A DNA stretch of 64,000 nt, taken from positions 2,418,001 through 2,482,000 of the forward strand of contig NC_056048.1 of assembly GCF_004379255.2 (NCBI RefSeq), read 5' to 3'. Positions 46,399 through 57,303 of the stretch are shown here, one piece after another (within the stretch, counting starts at the first letter, position 1; every line of letters begins with the position of its first letter). A program made the translations under genes and the position numbers. The DNA comes from Salvia splendens. Lineage: Eukaryota > Streptophyta > Magnoliopsida > Lamiales > Lamiaceae. The notes beneath the pieces were generated by a model, which ran no database searches, was not told where the DNA came from, and saw only the letters and a list, made by a program, of their open reading frames with translations.

Positions 46399-48200
46399 TA
46401 TAATTTAGTGGGAAAAAAGTACAAATCTAGTGGAGTTTGAGAGAGGAGAGATTTGGCCAAAAAATGCAGGGTTTACCATCAAACTTTTTCGCCACTAAAA
46501 TCCAAAAATTCGTCGATAAACTACCGTTCCAAACGTGAGGCGATTCCCTAGATGCTTTTACCGACGGATGCCATCCATCGATAACTCATTTTTCTTTTTC
46601 GGCCGTTGTTTATGTCAATAATCCTTAATATTCGTTTATTTCATCTTTTGGCTTCTCTTGTTTGTTAGTCTACCTAGCTACGACACCATGTTTTTAACAA
46701 AGCAACAAATAAAAAAGAAAAATAATTAAACTAACAAATTGATGAAGCATTTGTTCTAGCAAAATAAAGTCCAATCATGCTATCAATTGTAGTTTAACTA
46801 ATTAATAAGTTTCTCCTTAACTTAGTCCTTAATTAATTCCTCCTTCCGAAATACTTAAAATTTGTCTATATGTATTTTTGTCCCTCCAAATATGATTTCC
46901 TGGCTCCGCCCCTGCTTTCGGAGATCCATCCAAGAGCCTCGTCGAAGATTATCTTGGTCGGTAAACTTCATTTTTTAGTCATCTACCATCCCAAGTAGCT
47001 AAAATTTACTTATGTGATTATTTGTTAATTGTAATTTGATTGTTTATAATTATACATGAGGTTGAAGTACAGACATGAATATTCTCCACAGCACTTTACC
47101 CCTTTCACCTTCCTTTCTCATTGACTACTCTTAATCCAGCTGTTACACTATTTTATCAGCCTCACACAATAACCTCGTCAATAATTAATGTTGTTGTTAT
47201 CACTAAACAACAAGTTTTTAATTAATTACTTGTCCAAATTAACAACAATTTCCTCATGTCCCATTTTCCAACTTGTACAATTCACTCAAGAAACATACTT
47301 TGTTTAAAAATCTGAAACATTAGTCCCTATCAAAGCACACAATTTAATTATTTATTTCACTAATTGTCCTTATCTGATTGGATATGGCCACGTATATAAT
47401 ATTATTGCTAAAAGATTATAATTAATTATATGTATTACATAACTATCATACCTATAACTATTAACGAAAAAATGACTGTTTCTATTTATTTTGGGAGAAT
47501 GAGAGAGATATTTAGTTGGTGATGATGAGAGGGCAAATTAACAAACTGAGAGAGAAGGGGAAATTCCTTATCATCATATCATTATTCATGAAAATGTGAC
47601 AAGTAATTATTCAAAAATTAATGTATTGCATTGCATATTATAACTACCTGAAAAAATAATTGTAATAAGTAGAGGGAGATGATTGCAAACTTGTCGGCCA
47701 AATTTTATTAATCAGTTAATCATTTTAATTAATGTGAGTGGAGATTAATTTAAAGTAGGGCCCATCCCAATTTTACCTTCGTACTCGATTATCATGTATA
47801 ACACTATAACTTTTCCCTTCAAAAAATAAATATATAGAAAAATGGATGTGTGACCAAAAAAAAATACAATTATCAAATTTTGTAATAATATCGAAAAATT
47901 GGAATACACAATATTTCTCTTTCGTTATATTGGCTTCTGTGTAATGGGTATTGTTTACTTTTTTTCCCTTGCTTTATAAGGTATGCAATAAATAAATAGT
48001 ATTATTTAATTCCTGATACTATTCATTATTGGTTTGATCTTTCCTCGATTATCTCTTCAATTATCGTCTTGATTTTATCTCTCGGTTGATTATATTATTC
48101 CAACACCTCATGCTATTTTTTACTTTAATTTTTGGCTTGAGCCTTTTTTTCCTAATCGAATGAGTGCTTGAAAATTTATGAAGCAACACAAGACAATTTA
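46399..48200. other. AT-rich spacer without a gene
   Basis: I see no ORF or complete element. A TGGCTCCGCCCCTG motif at about 46901-46914 resembles the end of a hAT-type element but has no partner. Confidence 0.35.
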
Positions 48201-48429
48201 GAGCATCGACAGTGGTACGGATGTCCCCATGGACTAGCACTATGACATCCTAAAAACACTTCCTGCCACGTTATAAGGACATCTCACTCTACAATAATGG
48301 ACAAGCACTAGGACTAGTCGACGCTCTAGCCAATAAAATAAATTGAAAAATACGATTAATTCATTTTAATTATTGGTGTTCGTCAAATATATAAAAAATG
48401 AAGTGCAATGAGTTGTAAATATTGAGTAT

Positions 48430-49032
48430 TGTTATGAGGATTGGGGCAAAACTGCACAATCAGTTCAGTTCGGTTACCAATATACTGTTCGGCGATTAGG
48501 GACCGATATGCTGTTCAGTGATCTGACGAACTGCAATCATGCTCGGTGATTGGTCGAGTTTGTAGTCGTGCTCAGGGATTAACCGAGCTCAATGTTCGGT
48601 GTTGAGCTCGGTGCTCAATGTTCGGTGTTGAGCTCGGTGCTCAGTGCTCGGTGTTGAGCTCGGTGCTCAGTGCTCGGTGTTGGTGCTCGGTGTTGGCCGA
48701 ACTTAAACGAGTTCGGAGTTAACAGTTGTTATTAACTGATGCACGTCGTCGGATGCGACTAGTTAGTTAGCTTTAAATGAAAGCCGTTAGGTTTGAACTA
48801 GTTGTTAGATAAGTGTTAGTTAAATAGAGCCGAGCTGTGAAAAAAGAAGAAGAATCTTTTCATCCATGAGTTTTGTAATCTTCCACACAAAAATAAAACA
48901 CAAGATTTCCATTGACTCTCCAAGAATTGTTTTTTTTGCTTATTCATTTTCATATCAAGTATTCGTTCTTCTCGTTCCGGAATCGATCTCGTTGTGATAA
49001 CAAGATTGAGTCGCGTATCTGATAGCATTACA
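48430..49032 (+). repeat. Copia 5' LTR
   Basis: The 603-bp LTR contains a ~26-bp minisatellite (units of GAGCTCGGTGCTCAGTGCTC and GTTCGGTGTT) at about 48585-48690. Transcription should start within it. Confidence 0.93.
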
Positions 49033-49035
49033 AAT

Positions 49036-49053
49036 TGGCGCCGTCTGTGGGAA
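49036..49053 (+). other. Copia primer-binding site, not iMet type
   Basis: The sequence three bases after the LTR is TGGCGCCGTCTGTGGGAA, complementary to a tRNA 3' end finishing GGCGCCA. It is not the TGGTATCAGAGC site usual for plant copia elements. I cannot name the tRNA with certainty. Confidence 0.65.
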
Positions 49054-49078
49054 TCGAAGAAGGACGACGAATTCAACA

Positions 49079-52000
49079 ATGTCTACCGCAAAGTTCGACG
49101 TTGAGAAATTCACCGGCGAAAATGATTTCGGCCTGTGGAGATTGAAGATGAGAGCTGTTCTGATGCAGCAAGGCGTCTGGGATTATGTGAAATCCAAGAC
49201 GGACAAGAAAGAGATTCAAGGGATGGATGCGGCGAAATGTCAAGAACTGGAATACAAGGCGTATAGCTCGATTGTCTTGTGCCTCAGCGATAGAGTCTTG
49301 AGGGAGGTTCAGAAAGAGGATGATGCCGCGGGAGTGTGGGAGAAATTGGAGAAAATATATATGGAGAAGTCAATCTCCAATAGGTTGCATCTCAAGCAAA
49401 GATTGTTCAACTTTAGATTTTCTGACTCCAAGAATCTGGCGGATCAGCTGGAAGATTTTCGAAAGTATATAGATGATCTTGAGGGTGTGGATGATCCCAT
49501 GAAAGATGAGGATAAAGCTTTGATGTTATTGAATGCTCTGCCTCAGAGTTTTGAGCAATTCAAAGACTCAATACTTCTTGGAAGGGATTCGAAAGTGACT
49601 TTGGAGGAGGTATTTTCTGCATTAAAGCTGAAGGCAATGCAGAAATGTGTCAGCAAGCCAATCGATCAAGCTGCTGAAAGCCTCAATGTGAAGGCAACTT
49701 CAAAGAAACAATTCAAATTCAAGAAACCCCCATCTGACAAGTGGAAGCCAAGATCATCTAAGGAAGGAGATCAAAAGGAATCTAGAAGCTGCTTCTGGTG
49801 TAAGAAACCAGGACACATCAAGCAAAATTGTTTTGCTTGGAAGAAAAAGCAATCTGAAAATAACAAAGGAGATGGCACAGCAGCTATCACTGAGGAAATT
49901 GAAGAGGCAAGAGCTCTCAATGTGGTGGAGGATAGCCCATTATCAAGGCTATGGATCATGGACTCAGGCTGCAGTTTCCATATGTCCTCCAATCTCGACT
50001 GGTTCCAAGATTTAAAGGAATCTGAAGGCTCGGTGTTGCTGGGAGATGACCATGTGTGTGATGTAAGGGGTGTTGGGAGCATATGTTTGAGGATGGACAA
50101 TGGAATTTTCAGAACTCTCACTGATGTGAGATACATCCCATCCATTAAAAGGAATCTTATATCCTTGGGTCTTCTTGAGAAGAATGGCTACGAATTGACT
50201 CTCTTTGGTGGAGAGATGCTTGTCAAAAAGGATGGCCAAATGATCATGAAGGCTGTCAGAAACAATGTGCTCTATTATCTGAAAGCTGAGGCAGTTGCTG
50301 GAACAGCTAACAACACACAAAAGACCATCAATTGGCATGCTAGGCTGGGCCATGTGGGGGACACTGGGCTGATGCAGCTGGTAAAGCAAGGCATTATTCA
50401 GATGGCTGATTCAGAGATACAAAGAGCCATTGGATCGTGTGAAGAATGCATTCTTGGCAAAAACAAGAAGCTGCCATATGGAGTGGGCAAACATAACTCA
50501 ACACAACCTCTCCAATATGTTCACAGTGACATATGGGGCCCTGCACCAGTAAATAGTATTGGAGGAGGCAGGTATTTCTTATCATTTGTTGATGATTTTT
50601 CAAGAAAGGTTTGGATAATGATCATGAAAGAAAAGTCAGAGACCTTCAAGAAATTTCAGGAGTGGTGTACTGCAGTTGAGCTAGAAAACGGGAAGCCTTT
50701 GAGAACTGACAATGGGCTGGAATTTTTGTCCCATGAGTTTGATGAGTTTTGCAAGAGAAAAGGAATTAAAAGGCATAGAACGGTGCCTCACAACCCACAA
50801 CAAAATGGGGTCGCCGAGAGAATAAATAGAACCATTCTTGAAAGGGTAAGATGCATGTTGATAGCATCTGGAATGTCAAAACCATTTTGGGCAGAAGCAG
50901 CCTCCACAGCTGTTGTTTTAATCAACAAATGCCCCTCTGCTGCCATTGAAAATCAGACTCCGGATAGTAGATGGTATGGATCTTATGGAGACTATTCAAA
51001 ATTAAGACCATTTGGGTGTAGAGCATATGCTCACATCAAACAAGGAAAGCTGGAACCAAGGGCTCTCAGATGTGTGATGATAGGCTATCAGGTTGGAGTT
51101 AAAGGTTACAGATTATGGTGCTGTGAGGAAGGGAATAAGAAGGTTGTCATCAGTAGGGATGTTATTTTCAGGGAATCTGAAATGCCTTTCTTCATGAAGC
51201 AAGTTCAGACTGTTGAGTTTGAGGTGGAGGGTCAGAGGGAATCCTCATCTGATGCTGTAAGAAGTCCACCAGATACTGTGAGAAATTCACAAGAAACCAG
51301 TGTTGGTGGATCCTCTGAACATGAAAGTAACATCAAGACTCCACAGAGACTGGTTGCAAGAGACAGAACCAGAAGAAGGATCAAGCTCCCTTCCAGATTT
51401 CAGGATTTTGATATGATGCACTATGCACTGGCCATAGCTGAGGAGATGGACTATCATGAGCCTTCAAATTACAAGGAAGCAATAAGGAGTCCGGAGAAGG
51501 ATCAGTGGCTATTAGCCATGCAGGAGGAGATTGATAGCTTGTACAAAAATCACACATGGATTTTGGTGTTGAGGCCAACTGATCAGAAAACAGTTGGTTG
51601 TAAATGGATTTTTAAGAAGAAAATTGAGGCCTTCAACAACAATCAAATCAGATTTAAAGCCAGGTTGGTGGCCAAAGGCTTTACACAAAAGGAGGGAGTA
51701 GATTATAATGAAATATTCTCCCCTGTGGTAAAGCATAGCTCCATCAGGATTCTACTTGCCATTGTTGCTCAGAGAAATTGGGAATTGCAGCAACTCGATG
51801 TCAAAACAGCCTTTCTTCATGGAGAGCTCGAAGAGAGAATTTACATGGAGCAGCCTCCTGGTTTTGTCCAACCAGGAAATGAAGGAAAGGTGTGTTTGCT
51901 GAAAAGAAGCTTGTATGGTCTAAAACAAAGTTCAAGACAGTGGTATCTCAGGTTCAATGAGTTCATGCATAAGATCGGTTTTGAGAAGTCTTTGTATGAT

Positions 52001-53035
52001 CATTGTGTCTTCATCAAGAGAAGAGGTGGAGTTGCTGTGGCATATCTACTATTGTATGTAGATGATATGCTGATCTCTGCAGAGCATAAGGAAGAGGTGG
52101 AGTTAGTGAAAGGTGATCTGAAATCTGAATTTGATATGAAGGATCTTGGAGATGCAAAGAAGATCCTTGGAATGGAGATCATAAGGGATAGAGACAAGAA
52201 AAGGATATGGCTAACTCAGAAAGATTACATCAGGAATGTGATCAAGAAATTTCAGATGGATAAAAGCAAACCAGTGAGTGTGCCCCTGAGCCAGCAGTTT
52301 AAGCTCAGTGTAAATCAGTGCCCTAAAGATGATAGTCAGAGAAGAGAGATGGATAAAATCCCATATGCAAACATAGTGGGAAGCATCATGTACACCATGG
52401 TGTGTACAAGGCCAGACATCAGCCAAGCCATAAGTGTTGTGAGCAGATACATGGCAGATCCAGGTATGGAGCATTGGCATGCTTTAAAATGGATACTAAG
52501 GTATCTGAATGGTACTCAGGATTATGGCATACTGTTTGATGGAAGTAAGAATTTTGATGCACAGCCTCTATTGGGATATTGTGATTCTGATTTTGCTACT
52601 AACATTGACACTAGGAAGTCCCAATCCGGCTATGTTTTCTGCATGTATGGAGCTGCTGTAAGTTGGAAGTCGAGTTTGCAATCTGTGGTGGCACTCTCAA
52701 CAACTGAGGCAGAATATATTTCCATGGCTGAGGCCGTAAAGGAGAGCATGTGGCTGAAAGGAATCTGCTCGGATTTTGGAGTTGATCAAGGAGCTGTGAC
52801 TGTATTATGTGATTCAAATAGTGCCATATGTTTGTCAAAACATCAGACATTCCATGAGAGGAGCAAGCATGTGGATGTTAAGCTTCATTTTGTGAGGGAT
52901 GAAGTTGAAATGGGCTCAGTGAAGATTGAAAAGGTAGCTACTGAGCACAATGCAGCTGATATGCTAACAAAGGTGTTGCCCGGACTTAAGTTGAAGTATT
53001 GCATGGATTTGGTGAATCTGATTCAGCTGGAGTGA
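49079..53035 (+). CDS. Copia Gag-Pol polyprotein
   Basis: An intact 1318-residue frame starting 47 bases after the LTR. The order is a Gag region (about 1-215), a CCHC knuckle (CFWCKKPGHIKQNC, about 238), an aspartic protease with IMDSGCSFHMS (about 293), an integrase with the zinc region WHARLGH ... CEECILGK (from about 418) and the catalytic core (HSDIWGP, then LRTDNGLEF, then PHNPQQNGVAER), a reverse transcriptase (LDVKTAFLHGEL, then LLYVDDML at about 991-998) and an RNase H (YCDSDFATNIDTRKS, and LCDSNSAICLSKHQTFHERS near the end). Integrase before reverse transcriptase defines Ty1/copia. Overall layout resembles the Tork/Tnt1 lineage. No stop or frameshift is seen. Confidence 0.95.
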   Translation: MSTAKFDVEKFTGENDFGLWRLKMRAVLMQQGVWDYVKSKTDKKEIQGMDAAKCQELEYKAYSSIVLCLSDRVLREVQKEDDAAGVWEKLEKIYMEKSISNRLHLKQRLFNFRFSDSKNLADQLEDFRKYIDDLEGVDDPMKDEDKALMLLNALPQSFEQFKDSILLGRDSKVTLEEVFSALKLKAMQKCVSKPIDQAAESLNVKATSKKQFKFKKPPSDKWKPRSSKEGDQKESRSCFWCKKPGHIKQNCFAWKKKQSENNKGDGTAAITEEIEEARALNVVEDSPLSRLWIMDSGCSFHMSSNLDWFQDLKESEGSVLLGDDHVCDVRGVGSICLRMDNGIFRTLTDVRYIPSIKRNLISLGLLEKNGYELTLFGGEMLVKKDGQMIMKAVRNNVLYYLKAEAVAGTANNTQKTINWHARLGHVGDTGLMQLVKQGIIQMADSEIQRAIGSCEECILGKNKKLPYGVGKHNSTQPLQYVHSDIWGPAPVNSIGGGRYFLSFVDDFSRKVWIMIMKEKSETFKKFQEWCTAVELENGKPLRTDNGLEFLSHEFDEFCKRKGIKRHRTVPHNPQQNGVAERINRTILERVRCMLIASGMSKPFWAEAASTAVVLINKCPSAAIENQTPDSRWYGSYGDYSKLRPFGCRAYAHIKQGKLEPRALRCVMIGYQVGVKGYRLWCCEEGNKKVVISRDVIFRESEMPFFMKQVQTVEFEVEGQRESSSDAVRSPPDTVRNSQETSVGGSSEHESNIKTPQRLVARDRTRRRIKLPSRFQDFDMMHYALAIAEEMDYHEPSNYKEAIRSPEKDQWLLAMQEEIDSLYKNHTWILVLRPTDQKTVGCKWIFKKKIEAFNNNQIRFKARLVAKGFTQKEGVDYNEIFSPVVKHSSIRILLAIVAQRNWELQQLDVKTAFLHGELEERIYMEQPPGFVQPGNEGKVCLLKRSLYGLKQSSRQWYLRFNEFMHKIGFEKSLYDHCVFIKRRGGVAVAYLLLYVDDMLISAEHKEEVELVKGDLKSEFDMKDLGDAKKILGMEIIRDRDKKRIWLTQKDYIRNVIKKFQMDKSKPVSVPLSQQFKLSVNQCPKDDSQRREMDKIPYANIVGSIMYTMVCTRPDISQAISVVSRYMADPGMEHWHALKWILRYLNGTQDYGILFDGSKNFDAQPLLGYCDSDFATNIDTRKSQSGYVFCMYGAAVSWKSSLQSVVALSTTEAEYISMAEAVKESMWLKGICSDFGVDQGAVTVLCDSNSAICLSKHQTFHERSKHVDVKLHFVRDEVEMGSVKIEKVATEHNAADMLTKVLPGLKLKYCMDLVNLIQLE

Positions 53036-53078
53036 TTGTGGAAGATGGATGAAATCTATGGATTGTCCAGTTATGTCC

Positions 53079-53091
53079 CAAGGTGGAGATT
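53079..53091 (+). other. Copia polypurine tract
   Basis: AAGGTGGAGATT lies directly before the 3' LTR start TGTTATG. Confidence 0.7.
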
Positions 53092-53695
53092 TGTTATGAG
53101 GATTGGGGCAAAACTGCACAATCAGTTCAGTTCGGTTACCAATATACTGTTCGGCGATTAGGGACCGATATGCTGTTCAGTGATCTGACGAACTGCAATC
53201 ATGCTCGGTGATTGGTCGAGTTTGTAGTCGTGCTCAGGGATTAACCGAGCTCAATGTTCGGTGTTGAGCTCGGTGCTCAATGTTCGGTGTTGAGCTCGGT
53301 GCTCAGTGCTCGGTGTTGAGCTCGGTGCTCAGTGCTCGGTGTTGGTGCTCGGTGTTGGCCGAACTTAAACGAGTTCGGAGTTAACAGTTGTTATTAACTG
53401 ATGCACGTCGTCGGATGCGACTAGTTAGTTAGCTTTAAATGAAAGCCGTTAGGTTTGAACTAGTTGTTAGATAAGTGTTAGTTAAATAGAGCCGAGCTGT
53501 GAAAAAAGAAGAAGAATCTTTTCATCCATGAGTTTTGTAATCTTCCACACAAAAATAAAACACAAGATTTCCATTGACTCTCCAAGAATTGTTTTTTTTT
53601 GCTTATTCATTTTCATATCAAGTATTCGTTCTTCTCGTTCCGGAATCGATCTCGTTGTGATAACAAGATTGAGTCGCGTATCTGATAGCATTACA
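53092..53695 (+). repeat. Copia 3' LTR
   Basis: 604 bp, one T longer than the 5' LTR in a homopolymer and otherwise apparently identical. Confidence 0.93.
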
Positions 53696-53966
53696 AGTAT
53701 AAATAAAAAAAGTAAAAAATTAAAATTAAAATAAAAAATAAAATAAATGAAAAAATGTGACGTCCTATCTCTTGTCTGTCGCCTACCCACAATGGTGGAC
53801 GAGAGCACGGACAAGGAGACGGACGCCCGCCTTTTCCGACGGACGAGCTCTTGTCCGTCTGAAATGTCCGTCTGACGCTCGCCGGTCACAGTGGTGGACT
53901 AGCATGCGGACTAGACGCGGACTAGCGGCTAGTCCGCGTGCTAATCCACCACTGTGGATGCTCTTA

Positions 53967-55003
53967 GAGAAGAAAGCCTCCTAAATCCATGTTTTTTACC
54001 CAACACGGCAAATCTACCCCCACCTTATATACACATTGATAAAATGGAATAATCACATTATTTGCTCTCATTATCTATGTTTGATTATTTTGAATAAAAC
54101 AAATTCATATGCAATCTTTCCCTACACAATGCGTCAATGCCAACTGCACATGATTTTACTTGTCAAGAGTCAAGAATGATAAAGACTTAATGGAGGAAGA
54201 CTTTTCTTCAATTAACTATTCGAAGTTTTAATTGTAATAAATGGATATTTATAAATTAGATCATGGATAGCACTTGATAATTGATATAGAGTTAAGTAAT
54301 TAATGATGGGGGAGAGTAAAATCAATCAATCAATTGTATCACATAAATTTTGGGGAAAAGTAGCGGAAGTGAACATATATAATATAGGGGTACTTGTGAT
54401 AAAATATTTTTAGAGGCACATTGCTTTATCACTTGATTTCCTCAATTGAAAAGATGTTTTAAATCTAGGGAGGCAAAAAGATAAAAGGGCAACTAAAAAT
54501 CATTAGATGGGGCTACACCTCATTATCGATTTTGATTCATTTTCACATGCTATATCTTCCCTTGGTTGACATTCAAAATAAAACAAATAAATATTTTATA
54601 TATGTAAAATGAAAATTGAAACCATTATATAAGTTTCATACTACCACTTATCATTATTTGACTTTAAGATGGGACCTATATATTTTAGTTGACTTAAGAA
54701 CATATTTGGGGTGAAATAAAAAAAATGCTTTACATAGTAATATATCCAATCTTCAAATTTGATCTAGATTAATGAATGACTAGTCCAAACCGATCAGCTA
54801 AATCAACTCCCCTAAGATGCACATTGAAAAGTATATTGGCATGAAACAAACAAATATTCACATCGGTATAACTGACTGACCTAACAATATATCTAATTTG
54901 AAACAGAAAACATACTAACTCAATAGTATATTAAGACTTCAAATTTGGTCCAGAGATTATGATCTAGTTTAATGGAGGGCTAGTCCAAATCGTACAAAAA
55001 AAT
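53967..55003. other. AT-rich spacer without a gene
   Basis: No ORF, RNA gene or clear element is seen. Loosely repeated phrases (TCAAATTTGATC-type and CTAGTCCAAACCG/CTAGTCCAAATCG at about 54780 and 54980) hint at an old duplication. Confidence 0.35.
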
Positions 55004-55717
55004 CAATGTTGCAAATAGCGGGCTATAGCGCCGCTATAGCTGCTGAAGCAAGCCACCGCGAAGATATCCTCTGTATTGGATATACGGGCGCTAAAATCGC
55101 TAAAGCGAGCTATAGCGCCGCTAATGTACGATAGCGTAGCGGTGTCGATAGCTGCGCTATGCTTTTTTTTGTTGCAACAGGCCAAACGTCAAGCCGGATT
55201 AAAAAATTAGCCCAAAAGTAGCCCACTACGTGCATGTAACCCTATTTCTTTTGGTTCTCTACTCCCGTATCTCTTTGACAAAGAAATTCTTTCATGTTCT
55301 TGATGATGAAGAGGCATCTGCTACTTCCTCCTCTGAAGATGAAGATGATAACGACACCATTGTACCATCCCCATCTGCTTCTAATTCTTCGAGTGATGAT
55401 GATTTGTAGTAAGAGGACGAGAGAAGAGAACTGAAGACGAACTGAAGGCAACACGAGTGAACTAGCAGAGCATTGTTGGCTTGTTATACTATTTTTAATT
55501 TTTATTTTGCATTGGCTGCTATCATAGTTTATTAGTTAATGGCTCTGAACTAATGTATGTGAACTAATGTGTGAAATTACTCATGTTTTGGCTAAAATTT
55601 TGCTTTTTTTTTTGTAAAACGCTATTAGCAATAGCTGCCGCTATAGCTGCACTATAGCCGCTATAGCTTTTTCGGGAGGACTCCGCTAAAATTGATAGCC
55701 CGCTATTTGCAACATTG
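55004..55717 (+). mobile_element. hAT element, internally deleted
   Basis: The 714-bp element has perfect inverted ends of at least 23 bp, starting CAATGTTGCAAATAGCGGGC, and a perfect 8-bp target duplication AAAAAAAT (54996-55003, 55718-55725). Subterminal regions carry many GCTATAGC palindromes. The interior keeps the end of a plus-strand ORF (about 55290-55409: LDDEEASATSSSEDEDDND, then SSSDDDL and a stop), an acidic tail like those ending hAT transposases. It is non-autonomous. Confidence 0.88.
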
Positions 55718-55725
55718 AAAAAAAT

Positions 55726-56060
55726 CCAAGTCCTTCAAACCGCACCTTGAAAGGTCTAAGGTAAGGTGCGAGTGTTTTAACAAATGAAACAAATATATAT
55801 CTCACATCTATATAAAAAAAGAATTTATACAAAAAAAAAACTCAAGTCCTCAAAGATGCGCCTCCAAAGGTCTAAGCTAAGAGACAAATGAAACAGATAT
55901 ATATCTCACGTCGATATAAAAAAATTGAAACCTTCATATCTATCCGTGCCCACAAATTACTCTACTTATATTTGAAATCGTCATATCAGTCCCATAAACT
56001 ACTCTACTTATATATCACTACCACATTATACTATCTTTATCACTACCACTATATACTACC
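55726..56060. other. Spacer with a ~120-bp imperfect direct repeat
   Basis: Phrases such as AAGTCCT-CAAA, CCAAAGGTCTAAG and ATATATATCTCAC-TC-ATATAAAAAAA occur twice (about 55728-55815 and 55842-55925). There is no gene. Confidence 0.4.
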
Positions 56061-56700
56061 TATCCACAATGGGGCGGACGATAGCTCGCCCGATGCATCG
56101 GGCATGCTATCGTCCGTCACTGTGGGTGCGCGGATGCAGGACGATGCGTCGTCCGCTCCCTAAGCTTAGTCCGCGGATGATAGGGCATCGTCCGCCCATT
56201 GTAGGCGACGCGGACGATGGCGCGGACGATGCAACGCGTTTTAGTTTTTTTTTTTAATTCGAAAATTTTGTTTATATAAATACCCCATCCTCAGATTTCA
56301 TTTGTAACTTTTCGATTCACTTTTCAACTCTCAAATTATGCTATAAAATGGATTCCAGTGGATACTCAAGTCCTGGTAGCCCGATATTTGGAGATGGCGC
56401 ACGGTGGCCGGGTACACAACCTGGCGAATATTGGTCGTTCGACGACAACAAGCAGTACGACCCCGACTTCAGTGCGGATTCGTACGGTCTCTCTGACATG
56501 GAGTTTGGGGCTTTTGTAGAATAGGTAATTTTTTTATTTATAACCACTGTAACTTTTTTTTAATCAATGTATTATTTGTCGTTTCTATTTAATCGTATTT
56601 TTTAATTAATTTGCATTTATATGTTTGAAAATATTTAAATTAATTAAAAAAAACAATATTAAAACCTATAGGGCGCCTCACTACATGTGGAAGAGCATGA
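56061..56700. mobile_element. Probable Harbinger-type element with short ORF
   Basis: A GC-rich palindromic left part (ACAATGGGGCGGACGATAGC and inverted copies up to 56235) is followed by an AT-rich leader and a short ORF. This layout mirrors the elements at 18574 and 40600. Neither boundary nor a target duplication is clear, so the limits are approximate. Confidence 0.45.
56348..56524 (+). CDS. Short ORF inside the Harbinger-type element
   Basis: A 58-residue frame starting MDSSGYSSPGSPIFGDG and ending MEFGAFVE. The Ser/Gly/Pro-rich, acidic composition resembles the N-terminal part of the Myb/SANT-like ORF at 19014. It is probably what remains after internal deletion. I would not expect function. 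Confidence 0.35.
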   Translation: MDSSGYSSPGSPIFGDGARWPGTQPGEYWSFDDNKQYDPDFSADSYGLSDMEFGAFVE

Positions 56701-56707
56701 GGATAAA

Positions 56708-56911
56708 ATGCTGATGTGGCAGTGCATATGGCGGGCTTCATCCAAAATATATGCTTTTGTTTTTTTGTTGTATCTTTCTCTCTGTGCCGTCGGGATATAT
56801 GCATATAGGTGGTGGGGGCTTAGAGAGGAGGCAGCTAGAAAGAAGCTGAGGAGGCTAATTCACTTTGTGGGAAGATTCCTATATTTGTTGAATTTGTATC
56901 AAGGCAAATGA
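56708..56911 (+). CDS. Possible small membrane protein ORF
   Basis: A 67-residue frame from an ATG at 56708 has one likely membrane helix (FVFLLYLSLCAVGIYAY) followed by a basic stretch (REEAARKKLRRLIHF). I do not recognise it. It lies 1.5 kb upstream of the MYB gene with no visible link. It may be chance. Confidence 0.25.
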   Translation: MLMWQCIWRASSKIYAFVFLLYLSLCAVGIYAYRWWGLREEAARKKLRRLIHFVGRFLYLLNLYQGK

Positions 56912-57303
56912 TGAAGCATCGTTCATCTAAATCATTTGGTCTTCCCCTAAATGCACATCTCATCATTCATTCCTCTATTACTATACCCTTAATTTCCTCT
57001 TTTGATTGTGTTTATATATTTTATGTACTAATCATTTTGCATTCCCTAGTCTTCAAACTAAAACTCAATTACTAAACCACATACATACATAAACAAATCT
57101 TGCCAATTTCATGCGCGTGAGCCAAGTATTAAATACTCATATTAATAACTTTGCCTATTTTTGCCCATAACTTTATAGGTTAGTGGGGAAAAAACATGGA
57201 AATTGAATTTATAATAATATATTGTTGAAGTTCTCTAACTAAAGGGTGTTGTTTTATATAAATAGACGACATCGTTTAACTCAACGACAATGGTGTCCAC
57301 GTA
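56912..57303. other. AT-rich spacer
   Basis: Nothing recognisable. Confidence 0.3.

Larger units (their letters stand above)
48430..53695 (+). mobile_element. Intact Ty1/copia retrotransposon (Tork-like)
   Basis: LTRs lie at 48430-49032 and 53092-53695, both TGTTATGAGG ... ATAGCATTACA. The 5-bp target duplication AGTAT (48425-48429 and 53696-53700) is perfect. A primer-binding site and polypurine tract are in place and one unbroken gag-pol frame fills the interior. The two LTRs appear identical apart from one T in a poly-T run near 48930/53590. All parts needed for autonomy are visible. Confidence 0.95.
48201..53963. mobile_element. Small Harbinger-type MITE interrupted by a copia element
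   Basis: The left end GAGCATCGACAGTGG and the right end CCACTGTGGATGCTC are inverted. The flanking TTA repeats are at 48198-48200 and 53964-53966. Removing the copia element and one AGTAT copy (48430-53700) leaves about 490 bp of non-coding DNA with GGAC/GTCC-rich ends. Confidence 0.8.

Noticed and set aside
46890..46914. CTGGCTCCGCCCCTG as the right end of a hAT element starting at 45535
   Set aside because: The proposed left end (CAGCGACGAAGCCA) matches only loosely, no 8-bp target duplication is found, and a MITE end at 46398 lies in between.
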